Below are positions 22,696 to 31,756 of a stretch of DNA of 64,000 bases, one piece after another (within the stretch, counting starts at the first letter, position 1; the number at the start of each line of letters is the position of its first letter). The translations under genes and the position numbers were made by a program. Source of the DNA: Streptomyces fuscichromogenes (GTDB lineage Bacteria > Actinomycetota > Actinomycetes > Streptomycetales > Streptomycetaceae); the NCBI RefSeq assembly GCF_014645815.1, contig NZ_BMML01000012.1, forward strand, positions 27,268-91,267, read 5' to 3'. Below the pieces are notes generated by a model that was not told the DNA's origin, did no database searches, and worked only from the letters and a program-made list of their open reading frames with translations.

Positions 22696-25086
22696 ATGCA
22701 CTCGGGCACAGGTCTCATCCTGGGGCGTATGGAGCGTGTCGCTGCCGCGGCGGTCATCGACGCCCTGGGCAGGGTGACGGGGTGGAGCGAGGGTGCGCGG
22801 GCGCTCACCGGCCACCGGGCCGAGGAGGTGGTGGGCAGGCCGGCCGCCGACCTCCTCGCCGAGGCGGTCCCCGCCCGTGCGCTGGCCGCCCGCTCCGGGA
22901 CCGTCGCACTGCGGCACGCCGACGGACGCCGCATGGAGATCGCCCTGACCGCCTGCCCGGTGCTCGGCCCCGACGGCGGGACCACCGGCTACGTGCTCAC
23001 CGTCGACCCGCCCCGGCCGGCCGACCCCACCCTGGCCGGCCAGGCCTTCCAGCAGGCCTCCATGTCCATGTCGGTCTTCGACGTCCGCCAGCACTACCTC
23101 CGCTCCAATGCCGCCGCCTGCCACGTCATGGGCGTCCCCGAAGAGGCACTGCTCGGCCGTTTCTTCCTGGACACCGTCGAGGAGGCCCCGCACAGCGAGG
23201 GCTTCCTGAGCCATCTGCGCCAGGTCGTCGAGACCGGCCGGCCGGTCCGCTACGAGAGCTTCACCGGAGCCCCGGCCCTGAACCGGGACCACGCCTGGAG
23301 CATCGAGATGTGGCCCCTGCGCGACCCCGCCGGCGAGCTGACGGCCGTCGCCCTGGCCGCCTTCGACAACACCGAGCAGTACCTGGCCCGGCTCCGGCTC
23401 GCCCTTCTCAACGAGGCGGCCACCGCCATCGGCACCACCCTGGACGTGGTGCGCACCGCAGAGGAACTCGTCGAACTCCTCGTCCCCCGGTACGCCGACT
23501 TCGCCAGCGTCGACCTCCTCGACTGGGTCCTCGGCGCCGAGGAACTGCCCACCGTGCCGGAGGGCGACATCTCGCTGCGCCGCGTCGCCCACGGCTCGGC
23601 GACCGAGGGCACCCCCGAGGCCGCCGTACGCCTCGGCGACGCCGAGGTGCACCTGGCCGCCTCCCCGCCGGCGCGGGCGCTGCGGGAGCGACGGGCCGTG
23701 GTCGGCCAGGCCGGTGAGCCCGAGTTCCGCCGCTGGGTCGAGGAGCGCAACGCCCGCTCGCCCGCCGGCCGGGCCCATCGCCGGGGCGTCCACTCCATGA
23801 TCGCCGTACCCCTGCAGGCCCGGGGCGTCCTGCTCGGCGTCGTGGTGGGCGTGCGCATGCGCCACCCCGACGACTACGTCATCGACGACACCGTCTTCGC
23901 CGAGGAACTCGCCAGCCGCGCCGCCGTCTGCATCGACAACGCCCGCCGCTTCGCCCGTGAGCGCTCCACCGCGCTCGCCCTCCAGCACAGCCTGCTGCCC
24001 CGCGGCCTTCCCCAGGCCGCCGTCGAGGTCGCCCACCGCTATCTGCCCTGCGGATCGCTGGCCGGCATCGGCGGCGACTGGTTCGACGTGATCCCGCTCT
24101 CCGGCAGCCGGGTCGGCCTGGTCGTCGGCGACGTGGTCGGCCACGGCATCCGCTCCTCCGCCACCATGGGCCGCCTGCGCACCGCCGTACGCACCCTCGC
24201 GGACGTGGACCTGCCCCCCGACGAACTCCTCACCCACCTCGACGACCTGGTCACCCACCTCGCCGCCGACGGCTCCGGCGAGGAGGTCGCCGAGCTGGGC
24301 GCCACCTGCCTGTACGCCGTCTACGACCCGGTCTCGCGCCGGCTCAGCCTGGCCGCCGCCGGGCACCTGGCGCCCGCGGTCGTGCTGCCGGGCGGCGCGG
24401 CCGAGGTCATCGGGATGACCGCGGGTCCGCCGCTCGGCGTCGGCGGTCTGCCCTTCGAGGCGACGGAGCTCGAACTGCCCGAGGGGGCCGTCGTCGCCCT
24501 CTACACGGACGGTCTGGTCGAGGACCGGGACCGGGACGTGGACCGCGCCACCGAGGAGATGTGCCGTGCCCTGAGCGCACCCGCCGACTCGCTGGAGGCG
24601 CTCAGTGACAACGTGCTCAAGGCCGTCCTGCCGGAACAGCCCTCCGACGACGTCGCCCTGCTGCTGGTCCGCACCCGCGTCCTCGGCGGCGACCGGGTCG
24701 CCACCTGGGACGTGCCGCCCGACCCGGCCCAGGTGGCGCACTTCCGGCAGGCGGCCACCGAGCAGCTCGGCGAATGGGGCCTGGACGACGCCGCCTTCGT
24801 CACCGAACTCGTCGTCAGCGAGCTCGTCACCAACGCGATCCGCTACGGCGAACCGCCCATCCAGCTGCGCCTGATCCGCGACCGCGCGCTCATCTGCGAG
24901 GTCGCGGACGGCAGTTCGACCTCACCGCACCTGCGCCGGGCGCACGCCTACGACGAGGGCGGCCGCGGCCTGCTCCTGGTCGCCCAGCTCACCCAGCGCT
25001 GGGGCAGCCGGCAGACGGGCAGCGGCAAGATCATCTGGGCCGAACAGCCGCTGCCCGAAGGCCCGTTGCCGGTCACCGGCGCCTGA
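22696..25086 (+). CDS. PAS-GAF-SpoIIE phosphatase with C-terminal anti-sigma-type ATPase
   Basis: About 796 residues, soluble. Order seen: PAS at about 10-105, second PAS at about 115-230, GAF at about 235-420, PP2C/SpoIIE phosphatase at about 430-650 (GGDWFDV, VVGDVVGHGIRS, ALYTDGLVEDRD) and a HATPase_c domain at about 670-790 (ELVTNAIRYG, GGRGLLLV). Phosphatase and RsbW-like kinase activities in one chain can set the phosphorylation state of an anti-sigma-factor antagonist. Such proteins are numerous in Streptomyces. No good RBS marks the start; TTG 22693 and ATG 22729 (MERV) are alternatives. No partner STAS gene lies nearby. Confidence 0.8.
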   Translation: MHSGTGLILGRMERVAAAAVIDALGRVTGWSEGARALTGHRAEEVVGRPAADLLAEAVPARALAARSGTVALRHADGRRMEIALTACPVLGPDGGTTGYVLTVDPPRPADPTLAGQAFQQASMSMSVFDVRQHYLRSNAAACHVMGVPEEALLGRFFLDTVEEAPHSEGFLSHLRQVVETGRPVRYESFTGAPALNRDHAWSIEMWPLRDPAGELTAVALAAFDNTEQYLARLRLALLNEAATAIGTTLDVVRTAEELVELLVPRYADFASVDLLDWVLGAEELPTVPEGDISLRRVAHGSATEGTPEAAVRLGDAEVHLAASPPARALRERRAVVGQAGEPEFRRWVEERNARSPAGRAHRRGVHSMIAVPLQARGVLLGVVVGVRMRHPDDYVIDDTVFAEELASRAAVCIDNARRFARERSTALALQHSLLPRGLPQAAVEVAHRYLPCGSLAGIGGDWFDVIPLSGSRVGLVVGDVVGHGIRSSATMGRLRTAVRTLADVDLPPDELLTHLDDLVTHLAADGSGEEVAELGATCLYAVYDPVSRRLSLAAAGHLAPAVVLPGGAAEVIGMTAGPPLGVGGLPFEATELELPEGAVVALYTDGLVEDRDRDVDRATEEMCRALSAPADSLEALSDNVLKAVLPEQPSDDVALLLVRTRVLGGDRVATWDVPPDPAQVAHFRQAATEQLGEWGLDDAAFVTELVVSELVTNAIRYGEPPIQLRLIRDRALICEVADGSSTSPHLRRAHAYDEGGRGLLLVAQLTQRWGSRQTGSGKIIWAEQPLPEGPLPVTGA

Positions 25087-25106
25087 CCGGTACGAGGCAC
25101 GACGGT

Positions 25107-25541
25107 CTACTCGAAGTCGCAGCCCGGGTTCGGCACCGACTCCGCGTACGGCGAGCCGTGCGGCAGGACGTACAGCACGTCCAGCACCAGGTCGGTGTCG
25201 CCGAGGTTGGCGCCCAGGTGCACATCGCCCGGCCCGCCCGACTCGTAGACGGTGCCGCCCCGCCGGTAGACGCCGTCCTCCCGGCAGTCGGAGTGGAAGT
25301 GGCTGAGGGTGCCCTTCTGGACGTACCCGTAGACCGGGCCGTCGTGGTAGTGCCAGCCGGTGGTCTGGCCGGGCGGGACGGTGATCTCCCGCAGGACGTA
25401 GTCCGTGTCGCCGACGGTGGTCTGGCTGATCACCCTGCCGGTGACACCGGGTCCGGCGGGGGTGGCGTAGGCGGTGCCGCAGGTCAGCAGAGTGCCGGCG
25501 GCCACCGCCCCGGTCAGGGCGGTACGGAGCGCGGTACGCAT
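25107..25541 (-). CDS. Secreted cupin-domain protein
   Basis: 144 residues. Residues 1-26 form a signal peptide (MRTALRTALTGAVAAGTLLTC, cleavage near TAYA). The rest is a cupin barrel: motif 1 is TTGWHYHDGPVYGYVQKGTL, with two His, and motif 2 is SGGPGDVHLGANLGD. There is a Cys at the signal end and two others (DCRED, PGCDF) that could form a disulfide. Function outside the cell is unknown. It converges on the SpoIIE phosphatase gene with only 20 nt between them. Confidence 0.7.
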   Translation of the reverse strand: MRTALRTALTGAVAAGTLLTCGTAYATPAGPGVTGRVISQTTVGDTDYVLREITVPPGQTTGWHYHDGPVYGYVQKGTLSHFHSDCREDGVYRRGGTVYESGGPGDVHLGANLGDTDLVLDVLYVLPHGSPYAESVPNPGCDFE

Positions 25542-25749
25542 GTGGGGCCTCCTGAACCGAAGATCGGATACCGTCGCGAACATAGGCCCCCGCAGGGCGT
25601 CCCGGGGCCGGAACGGCCCGATCCGGCAGCGGCTCACAACTCCCGGTGGCCGCCCGGGGCGCCGTCGGGCCCGGGTGCTCCCTTCCGCGGTGCGCACCGG
25701 GCTGCCAAGATCCTTGCTGGATGGGTACCGACGACCACTCGGAGCACGC

Positions 25750-26724
25750 ATGACGACGGACCGGGGTACGGCAGGACGGGTGACGGGCGTCGCCGAGCCC
25801 GAGGTGAGACCCGTCGCCGGGCACATCGGAGCCGAGATCACCGGCGTCGACCTCACCGGGGAACTCGACGAGGCCGTGGTCGGGCTGATCCGGGAGGCCG
25901 TGCTGCGCTGGAAGGTCGTCTTCTTCCGGGACCAGCGTCTGGACCACGCCGGGCACGTCGCCTTCGCCCGGCGGTTCGGCGAACCGGTCGTGCTCGGCCG
26001 GCGCGGCAGCGCCTCACCCGCCGGCTTCCCCGAGGTGGAGACCACCGCCGACCGGCTGGAACTGGGCGGCCGGTTCGGGATGGAGCACGAGGAGTGGCTC
26101 CAGCGGCGCCGGCACACCCTGCTGCGCGGCTGGCACTGCGATCACGGGGCGCGGATCGACCCGCCGGCCGCGACCGTCCTGCGCGCCGAGACCGTACCGC
26201 CCTACGGCGGCGACACCACCTGGGCGAACCTCGCCGCCGCCTACGCCGGGCTCTCCGCGCCGGTGCGCGCCTTCGTGGACGGCCTGCGCGCCGAGCACCG
26301 CCTCGGCGTCGGCTACCAGCCCCGCCCCGGCGACGACTCCTACCTGCGCCACCTGCTGGACCACCAGGTCGCCTCGGTCCACCCGCTGGTGCGCGTCCAC
26401 CCGGAGAGCGGGGAGCGGGTGCTGTACGTCAACGGCTACTACGTCGAGCAGATCGCCGACGTCTCCCGCCCGGAGAGCGCCGCTCTGCTGGAGATGCTCC
26501 TCGAACAGGCCGTACGGCCCGAGTACACGGTCCGCTTCCGCTGGGAGCCCGGCAGCGTCGCCTTCTGGGACAACCGGGCCACCATCCACCTCGCGCCCAG
26601 CGACAACGCCCACCTGGGCCTGCCTCGCGTCATGCACCGGGTGATGCTGCACGGCGAGGTCCCGGTCGGGGTGGACGGCAGGCCGTCGGAGCCGGTGACC
26701 GGCACGCAGGCGGGCCGCTGGTGA
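25750..26724 (+). CDS. TauD/TfdA-family Fe(II)/2-oxoglutarate dioxygenase
   Basis: 324 residues. The first iron ligands are in GWHCDHGARI (His-x-Asp), the distal His in NRATIHLAPSD, and the 2-oxoglutarate-binding Arg follows near LPRVMHRVMLHGE. The N-terminal part (VRPVAGHIGAEITGVDLTGELDE) is typical of taurine/alpha-ketoglutarate dioxygenases. The start at 25750 has GGAG upstream; the sequence before it overlaps the promoter of the divergent cupin gene. Substrate is probably a sulfonate, sulfate ester or similar small molecule. The convergent gene next to it is a flavin monooxygenase, a common partner in alkanesulfonate use. Confidence 0.8.
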   Translation: MTTDRGTAGRVTGVAEPEVRPVAGHIGAEITGVDLTGELDEAVVGLIREAVLRWKVVFFRDQRLDHAGHVAFARRFGEPVVLGRRGSASPAGFPEVETTADRLELGGRFGMEHEEWLQRRRHTLLRGWHCDHGARIDPPAATVLRAETVPPYGGDTTWANLAAAYAGLSAPVRAFVDGLRAEHRLGVGYQPRPGDDSYLRHLLDHQVASVHPLVRVHPESGERVLYVNGYYVEQIADVSRPESAALLEMLLEQAVRPEYTVRFRWEPGSVAFWDNRATIHLAPSDNAHLGLPRVMHRVMLHGEVPVGVDGRPSEPVTGTQAGRW

Positions 26725-26725
26725 C

Positions 26726-27760
26726 TCAGCCGGTGGTTCCCGGGCGCCAGCCGAGCGCCGGTCCCAGCCGGGTCGCCAGGTCCGTGAGGATCTGGACGTA
26801 GTCCTCGTGCTCGAACGTGAACGGCAGGGCGAAGGCCACCTCGTCGACCTCGCGGAACCCGGCGTGCGCGTGCAGTTGCTCGACCAGTTCCGCCGAGGTG
26901 CCCACCAGGTCCGGCGCGAACAGCAGACGCGCCGGGCCCTGCGGTGCCGTGGTACGGGGCAGGCGCTTGGCCGCGTACGCCTCGTACTTGGCGCGCTGTT
27001 CGGGTGTGGCGGAGTCGGTGGGGATGACGACCAGGCCCTGGGAGACCCGGGCCGCCGCGCCGTCCGGGTGGTGGGCGCGGAACTCGCGGATGTGCGAGAG
27101 CTGGATCTGCGCGAAGTCGTGCGCGTCCTCGGGGCCACCGGCCCGTACGACACTGCTGGTCAGGAAGTTCATGCCGTGCTCGCCCGCCCAGCGAGCCGAG
27201 CTCAGGCTGCCGCCGCCGTACCAGAGCCGCTGTCCGAGGCCGGGCGAGTGCGGCTGGACGACGTCGGAGAACACCTCGAAGCCCTCGACCCCGCTGAAGT
27301 CGGTGGCCGCCTTGCCCCGGACGAAGTCCAGGAGCCGCCGGACCCGTTCGTAGCCGAAGTCCTCGACGTCGGCGGTGTCCGGGTAGAGGGCCTCCTTGAC
27401 CTGCTCGTAGTGCATGGGCGGGCCCACGCTCACGCCGGGGTTGAGCCGGCCGCCGGACAGCAGGTCGACGGTCGCCAGGTCCTCGGCCAGCCGCAGCGGG
27501 TTCTCCCAGCCCAGCGGGATCACCGCGGTGCCCAGCTCGATCCGGCTGGTGCGCTGCGAGGCCGCCGCGAGCACGGCCACCGGCGAGGAGATGCCGTACT
27601 GGAGGTGCCGGTGGCGCACCCAGGCGCTGTCGAAGCCGAGCCGCTCGCCCAGTTCGATGATCTCCAGCGTGGACTCGTGCCCCCGGCCCGGATCCGCGCC
27701 GTCGAACAGGCCGATGGTGAGGAAGCCCAGTCTGCGCAGCGGGCGGGGGGTGGACGGCAC
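26726..27760 (-). CDS. LLM-class (luciferase-like) flavin-dependent monooxygenase
   Basis: 344 residues from GTG 27760, which has GGAGGACCC just upstream. The protein is a bacterial-luciferase TIM barrel (FLTIGLFDGADPGRGHESTLEII at the start, GTAVIPLGWENPLRLAEDLATVDLLSGGRLNPGVSVG in the core). It would use reduced FMN from a separate reductase to oxygenate a small substrate, for example a sulfonate or an alkyl thioether. The convergent TauD gene ends one base away, so both transcripts overlap at their ends. No reductase gene is adjacent. Confidence 0.75.
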   Translation of the reverse strand: MPSTPRPLRRLGFLTIGLFDGADPGRGHESTLEIIELGERLGFDSAWVRHRHLQYGISSPVAVLAAASQRTSRIELGTAVIPLGWENPLRLAEDLATVDLLSGGRLNPGVSVGPPMHYEQVKEALYPDTADVEDFGYERVRRLLDFVRGKAATDFSGVEGFEVFSDVVQPHSPGLGQRLWYGGGSLSSARWAGEHGMNFLTSSVVRAGGPEDAHDFAQIQLSHIREFRAHHPDGAAARVSQGLVVIPTDSATPEQRAKYEAYAAKRLPRTTAPQGPARLLFAPDLVGTSAELVEQLHAHAGFREVDEVAFALPFTFEHEDYVQILTDLATRLGPALGWRPGTTG

Positions 27761-27837
27761 GGGTCCTCCAGCGGTCGTACGTCAGTTCTGCCCCGATTGT
27801 GGCACCCGAACATTGCGGCAGTGTGATCGGCTTCTGA

Positions 27838-29355
27838 TCAGGTCAGGGGGATGGTGATCTCGTCCTCGACCGGCGGGTCCAGCTCCTGCGGACGGTTCCC
27901 GGTGGCGGCGAAGCAGCGCAGCCGGACCGCCTCGGGGCTGACGTCCAGACGCAGGAAGCACTTGAAGAAGGGCGGGCTGTAGGTGGGCGAGCCCGGGGAG
28001 AACAGCTGGGTGTAGATCTTCTTCACCGGCAGCCGGAAGCGGGCGCCGCGGTCCGGCCGGCTGCCGGCGCCGAGCAGACTCGCGACCAGCCGGGTACGCC
28101 GGGTGACCCGGGTGTCCGGGCCGGGGGCACGGCCGGTCCTGATGCCGAGCCGCTCGGCGATCACGGCCGTCGCCTCCGCCTCGGTGAGGGCGAAGAACCG
28201 GGGCAGGCGCAGCCGGCGGCCGTACAGCCGGCTGTAGAAGGCGAGGGAGTCGCCGCGCAGCGGATAGCAGCGGAAGTCGTCCTCGGTGACGTTCGCGACC
28301 GACACCGGGGGGATGGTGTGGGTGGCGTGCATGAAGGCACCGCCGCCGCCCGCGACCACGTACTGGATGGTGCGGCCGTGCACGTCGACGGGGTAGCGCT
28401 GGTAGTTGTGGATGTCGCCGCCGATCGCCGCCACATACCGGTGGGCCGGGTCGCGGACGATGTCGTCGACCGTGCCGCCGCCCTCGATCGGGCACGGGTG
28501 GTGCTCGCCGTCCACGTACAGCGGGGAGCCGGTGACGAGGATCTTCGGACGCGGCCCCTTGGACACCTCGCGCAGCCAGGCGCCCTGTTCGGCGTCGACG
28601 GTGCCGAGCAGACCGGTGTCGATGCCGACGATCCGGACCGGCCCGGCGTCGATGGCCCAGTACGGTCCCGGCTGTTCGGCCAGTTGCCGCTGCGCCGACC
28701 GCAGCTTCCGCGCCTCCGCCAGGAGTCGCTCGTCCGCCGGGCCCGGCCGGTGCCAGAGCAGGGCGCGCCACCAGGCACGGGTGAGCGGACGCGGCCCCGG
28801 CCCGGCCGGCAGCGGCGGGGCGTCGCCGCAGAAGACGCGCATGAACGCGCCGAGGTCCTCGTACCAGTCGTGGTTGCCGGGTATCGCGTATATCGGCGCC
28901 GGATAGTCCTGGTACGGACGGAAGAACTTGGTGCCGTAGTCGTCGGCGGCCCCGACCGGATAGATCACGTCGCTCGCGATCACCGCGAAGTCGGTGTCCT
29001 GGCCCGCCTTCAGGAACCCGGGCACGACGGCGTACTGCGAGGCGTCGCCCTCACCCGTGTCGCCGATCACCATGAACGAGAACCGGTCCGCCTCGTGACG
29101 CCGGACCACCTTGTCGGCGGGCGCCCCGGCCGCCGCCTGCTGCGCCACCCAGCGGCTGCGGGTACGGCCGGTCGGGTCGCCGAACCAGGACGCCAGCACC
29201 CCGTTGCGGGCCGCCCACAGGGTCTTCGGGTTGAACCAGAACAGCTTCTCGACATGGTCCGGCATCAGTTGCCGGTAGGCGCCAGGCTCGGCCTCGCCCC
29301 AGCCGGCGCCTTCTGCGGTTTCGCGTGAGGAGTCAGACACGCGGGAACCGTACAT
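27838..29355 (-). CDS. Calcineurin-like metallophosphoesterase
   Basis: 505 residues. Metallophosphoesterase motifs are spread through residues about 90-330: VIGDTGEGD, VIASDVIYPVG, PGNHDWY, GSPLYVDGEHHPC and GGDIHNYQRYPV. The usual GDxHD block near the start of the fold is reduced to GDTGEGD. The C-terminal 150 residues look family-specific and end in EDEITIPLT. No signal peptide or membrane segment is seen. ATG 29355 lacks an RBS; GTG 29340 (MSDSSRE) is an equally likely start. Substrate unknown; divergent from the glnT operon. Confidence 0.7.
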   Translation of the reverse strand: MYGSRVSDSSRETAEGAGWGEAEPGAYRQLMPDHVEKLFWFNPKTLWAARNGVLASWFGDPTGRTRSRWVAQQAAAGAPADKVVRRHEADRFSFMVIGDTGEGDASQYAVVPGFLKAGQDTDFAVIASDVIYPVGAADDYGTKFFRPYQDYPAPIYAIPGNHDWYEDLGAFMRVFCGDAPPLPAGPGPRPLTRAWWRALLWHRPGPADERLLAEARKLRSAQRQLAEQPGPYWAIDAGPVRIVGIDTGLLGTVDAEQGAWLREVSKGPRPKILVTGSPLYVDGEHHPCPIEGGGTVDDIVRDPAHRYVAAIGGDIHNYQRYPVDVHGRTIQYVVAGGGGAFMHATHTIPPVSVANVTEDDFRCYPLRGDSLAFYSRLYGRRLRLPRFFALTEAEATAVIAERLGIRTGRAPGPDTRVTRRTRLVASLLGAGSRPDRGARFRLPVKKIYTQLFSPGSPTYSPPFFKCFLRLDVSPEAVRLRCFAATGNRPQELDPPVEDEITIPLT

Positions 29356-29440
29356 CGATCAACGGGCGGTTCCGGCGCAGGGGTTCGGGCAGCGACGCGG
29401 GGCCCGGCTTACGAGGTCCTTCCACGGTGGAAATCGTCCC

Positions 29441-29475
29441 GTAACGCCAAGCGCGTCTACTCATAGGCAACAACG
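29441..29475 (+). promoter_or_regulatory. GTAACGC-N7-GTCTACT element upstream of glnT
   Basis: GTAACGC (29441-29447) and GTCTACT (29455-29461), followed by GCAAC. The same two heptamers with the same 7-bp spacing occur before the ammonium transporter gene (35595-35615), where GAAAC follows at the same relative position. Likely a common regulator site for the nitrogen cluster. It ends 57 nt before the glnT start. Confidence 0.45.
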
Positions 29476-29517
29476 ATTCATAACAGTGGACATCCTGTAG
29501 TGAGCAGGGAGGGCCCC

Positions 29518-30846
29518 ATGACGACCGAACCCGAAGCAGCCGCCCCCGATCTCGCCGAAGCGGTGCGGGCCGACGGCGTCGAGTTCGTCCTCGCCGTCTT
29601 CGTCGACCTGACCGGCAAGCCGTGCGCCAAGCTCGTCCCCGCCCAGGCCGTCGGGGAACTGCGGGACGAGGGCGTCGGTTTCGCCGGATACGCGGCCGGC
29701 GCCCTGGGCCAGCAGCCCAGCGACCCGGACGTCGTGGCCCGGCCCGACGCCTCCTCGTACACCCCCCTTCCGTTCGTGAAACCCGGCCTCGCCCTCGTCC
29801 ACTGCGACCCGTACGTCGAGGGGAAGCCCTGGCCGTACGCCCCGCGCGTGGTCCTGCGCACCCTGCTGGAGCGGGCCGCCGCGCAGGGCCTCTCCCTGGC
29901 GGTCGGTGCCGAGGTCGAGTACTTCCTGGTCAACCGGGACGAACACGGCGTGCTCAGCGTCGCCGACCGCAGGGACAACGCCGCACAGCCCTGTTACGAC
30001 GCCCGCGGCCTGACCCGGATGTACGACCACCTCACCGCCGTCTCCAGCGCCATGAACAGCCTCGGCTGGGGCAACTACGCCAATGACCACGAGGACGGCA
30101 ACGGCCAGTTCGAGCAGAACTTCCGGCACGCCGACGCCCTCACCACCGCCGACCGGGTCATCACCATGCGGTACCTGGTGTCGGTCCTCGCCGAACAGCG
30201 GGGCATGACCGCCACGTTCATGCCGAAGCCGTTCACCGACCGCACCGGCACCGGCATGCATCTGCACATGTCCCTGTGGCGGGGGAGCGAGCCGGCCTTC
30301 CCCGATCCCACCGACACCCGCGGCCTCGGACTCTCCCCGCTCGCCTACTCCTTCGTCGCCGGGATCATCGAGCACGCGCGGGCCCTGCAGGCGGTCATCG
30401 CGCCCACCGTCAACTCGTACAAGCGGACCGGCGCCGTCTCCACCCGCTCGGGCGCCACCTGGTCGCCGCGCGTCGCCGGCTACGGCGGCAACGACCGCAC
30501 CCACTTCGTCCGCGTCCCCGACGGCAACCGGATCGAACTGCGCGGCGGCGACGGCTCCGCCAACCCCTACCTCGCCGCTGCCGCCGCCCTGGCCGCCGGT
30601 CTCGACGGCATCGGACGCGGCCTGGACCCCGGCGAACCGGGGGCCGGCGGCAAGGGACCGGAACTCCCGCCCACCCTTCTGCACGCCGTCGAGGCGCTCC
30701 AGGCCGACGACGTGATCAGCGGCACCCTCGATGCGGCCGGACCGGGGGTGAGCCGCTACTTCGCCGATCTCAAGCGCGAGGAGTTCTTCGACTGGCACGC
30801 CACGGTCGGCGCCTGGGAGCTGGACCGCTATCTGACCGCCTTCTGA
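29518..30846 (+). CDS. glnT: GlnT-type glutamine synthetase / gamma-glutamylmethylamide synthetase-like ligase
   Basis: 442 residues from ATG 29518 (GGGAGG upstream). Glutamine synthetase beta-grasp and catalytic domains are complete: GAEVEYFLVN carries metal-binding Glu residues, NDHEDGNGQFEQNF and TGTGMHLHMSLW carry the ATP/metal and substrate residues, and NRIELRGGDGSANPYLA the C-terminal catalytic Glu/Arg. This branch (GlnT/GmaS) joins glutamate to ammonia or a small amine using ATP. Followed by glxB-C-D and solA, gamma-glutamylmethylamide synthesis is the most attractive role. Glutamine or gamma-glutamyl-polyamine synthesis cannot be excluded by sequence. Confidence 0.8.
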   Translation: MTTEPEAAAPDLAEAVRADGVEFVLAVFVDLTGKPCAKLVPAQAVGELRDEGVGFAGYAAGALGQQPSDPDVVARPDASSYTPLPFVKPGLALVHCDPYVEGKPWPYAPRVVLRTLLERAAAQGLSLAVGAEVEYFLVNRDEHGVLSVADRRDNAAQPCYDARGLTRMYDHLTAVSSAMNSLGWGNYANDHEDGNGQFEQNFRHADALTTADRVITMRYLVSVLAEQRGMTATFMPKPFTDRTGTGMHLHMSLWRGSEPAFPDPTDTRGLGLSPLAYSFVAGIIEHARALQAVIAPTVNSYKRTGAVSTRSGATWSPRVAGYGGNDRTHFVRVPDGNRIELRGGDGSANPYLAAAAALAAGLDGIGRGLDPGEPGAGGKGPELPPTLLHAVEALQADDVISGTLDAAGPGVSRYFADLKREEFFDWHATVGAWELDRYLTAF

Positions 30847-30880
30847 CCGCCTTCTGAACGGACTCGGGAAGGGACTTGCC

Positions 30881-31756
30881 ATGTGCGGAATCGTCGGGCT
30901 CCATCTACGCGAGCCCGCCCTGGAACCACGGCTGGGCGAACTGCTCACCGCGATGCTCGGACAGGTCGTCGAGCGGGGGCCGGACTCGGCGGGGGTCGCC
31001 GTCTACGGCGACCCCCGGCTGTCCCCGCCGGGACGGGCCGTCGTCTCGCTGCTCGGGGTCACCGCGGCCGAGGCGGAGGCCGCGCTGCCGGGCGCGGTCG
31101 CCGTCACCGCCGACGTCACGACGGTCGTGCACGCGGATCGTTCCGTCGCCGGTCTGCTCGCGGCCGTCGCCGACGGGCTGCCGCACGCCACCGTCATCGG
31201 CTCCGGCACCGGCATGGCCGTACTCAAGGGCACCGGGAACCCGGTGGAGTTGGCGGACTCCTTCGGGCTCGCCGGCGTGACCGGCTGGCAGGGCGTCGGA
31301 CACACCCGGATGGCCACCGAGTCGGCGGTCACCCCCGAGGGCGCCCACCCCTTCTCCGTGGGGCCCGGCCAGTGCCTGGTGCACAACGGCTCCTTCGCCA
31401 ACCACGCCACCATCCGCCGCGAACTGCGCGCCCAGGGCGTGGAGTTCGACAGCGAGAACGACTCCGAGGTCGGCGCCCGCTTCGTCGCCCACCAACTCGC
31501 CCAGGGCGCAGACCCGGAGAAGGCGCTGAAGCTGCTGTGTGAGCGGTTCGACGGCTTCTACACGCTGCTGGTGTCCACCGGCGACTCCTTCGCGGTGGTC
31601 CGGGACGCCATCGCCTGCAAACCCGCGCTGGTCGCGGAGACCGCCGACTGGGTGGCGATGGCCTCCGAGTACCGGGCGCTGGACGTCCTGCCGGGCATCG
31701 ACCACGCCCGCATCTTCGAGCCCGAGCCGGAAGAGGTATACGTATGGCGACGCTGA
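30881..31756 (+). CDS. glxB: GlxB/MgsA-type class II amidotransferase subunit
   Basis: 291 residues. It is an Ntn-type class II glutamine amidotransferase domain with the nucleophile Cys2 (MCGIVGLH). Further active-site parts are ERGPDSAGVAVYG, the oxyanion-region motif QGVGHTRMATES and CLVHNGSFANHATIRREL. In glutamate synthase this domain hydrolyses glutamine and channels ammonia. In N-methylglutamate synthase the matching subunit (MgsA) hydrolyses gamma-glutamylmethylamide to deliver methylamine. The stop lies 12 nt inside the next gene, indicating coupled translation with glxC. Confidence 0.85.
   Translation: MCGIVGLHLREPALEPRLGELLTAMLGQVVERGPDSAGVAVYGDPRLSPPGRAVVSLLGVTAAEAEAALPGAVAVTADVTTVVHADRSVAGLLAAVADGLPHATVIGSGTGMAVLKGTGNPVELADSFGLAGVTGWQGVGHTRMATESAVTPEGAHPFSVGPGQCLVHNGSFANHATIRRELRAQGVEFDSENDSEVGARFVAHQLAQGADPEKALKLLCERFDGFYTLLVSTGDSFAVVRDAIACKPALVAETADWVAMASEYRALDVLPGIDHARIFEPEPEEVYVWRR

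Noticed and set aside
25750..26724. TauD-family gene as the csiD partner of lhgO
   Set aside because: It is 11 kb away from lhgO, divergent from a secreted cupin gene, and convergent with a luciferase-like monooxygenase. The sequence looks like general taurine-type dioxygenases, not CsiD.
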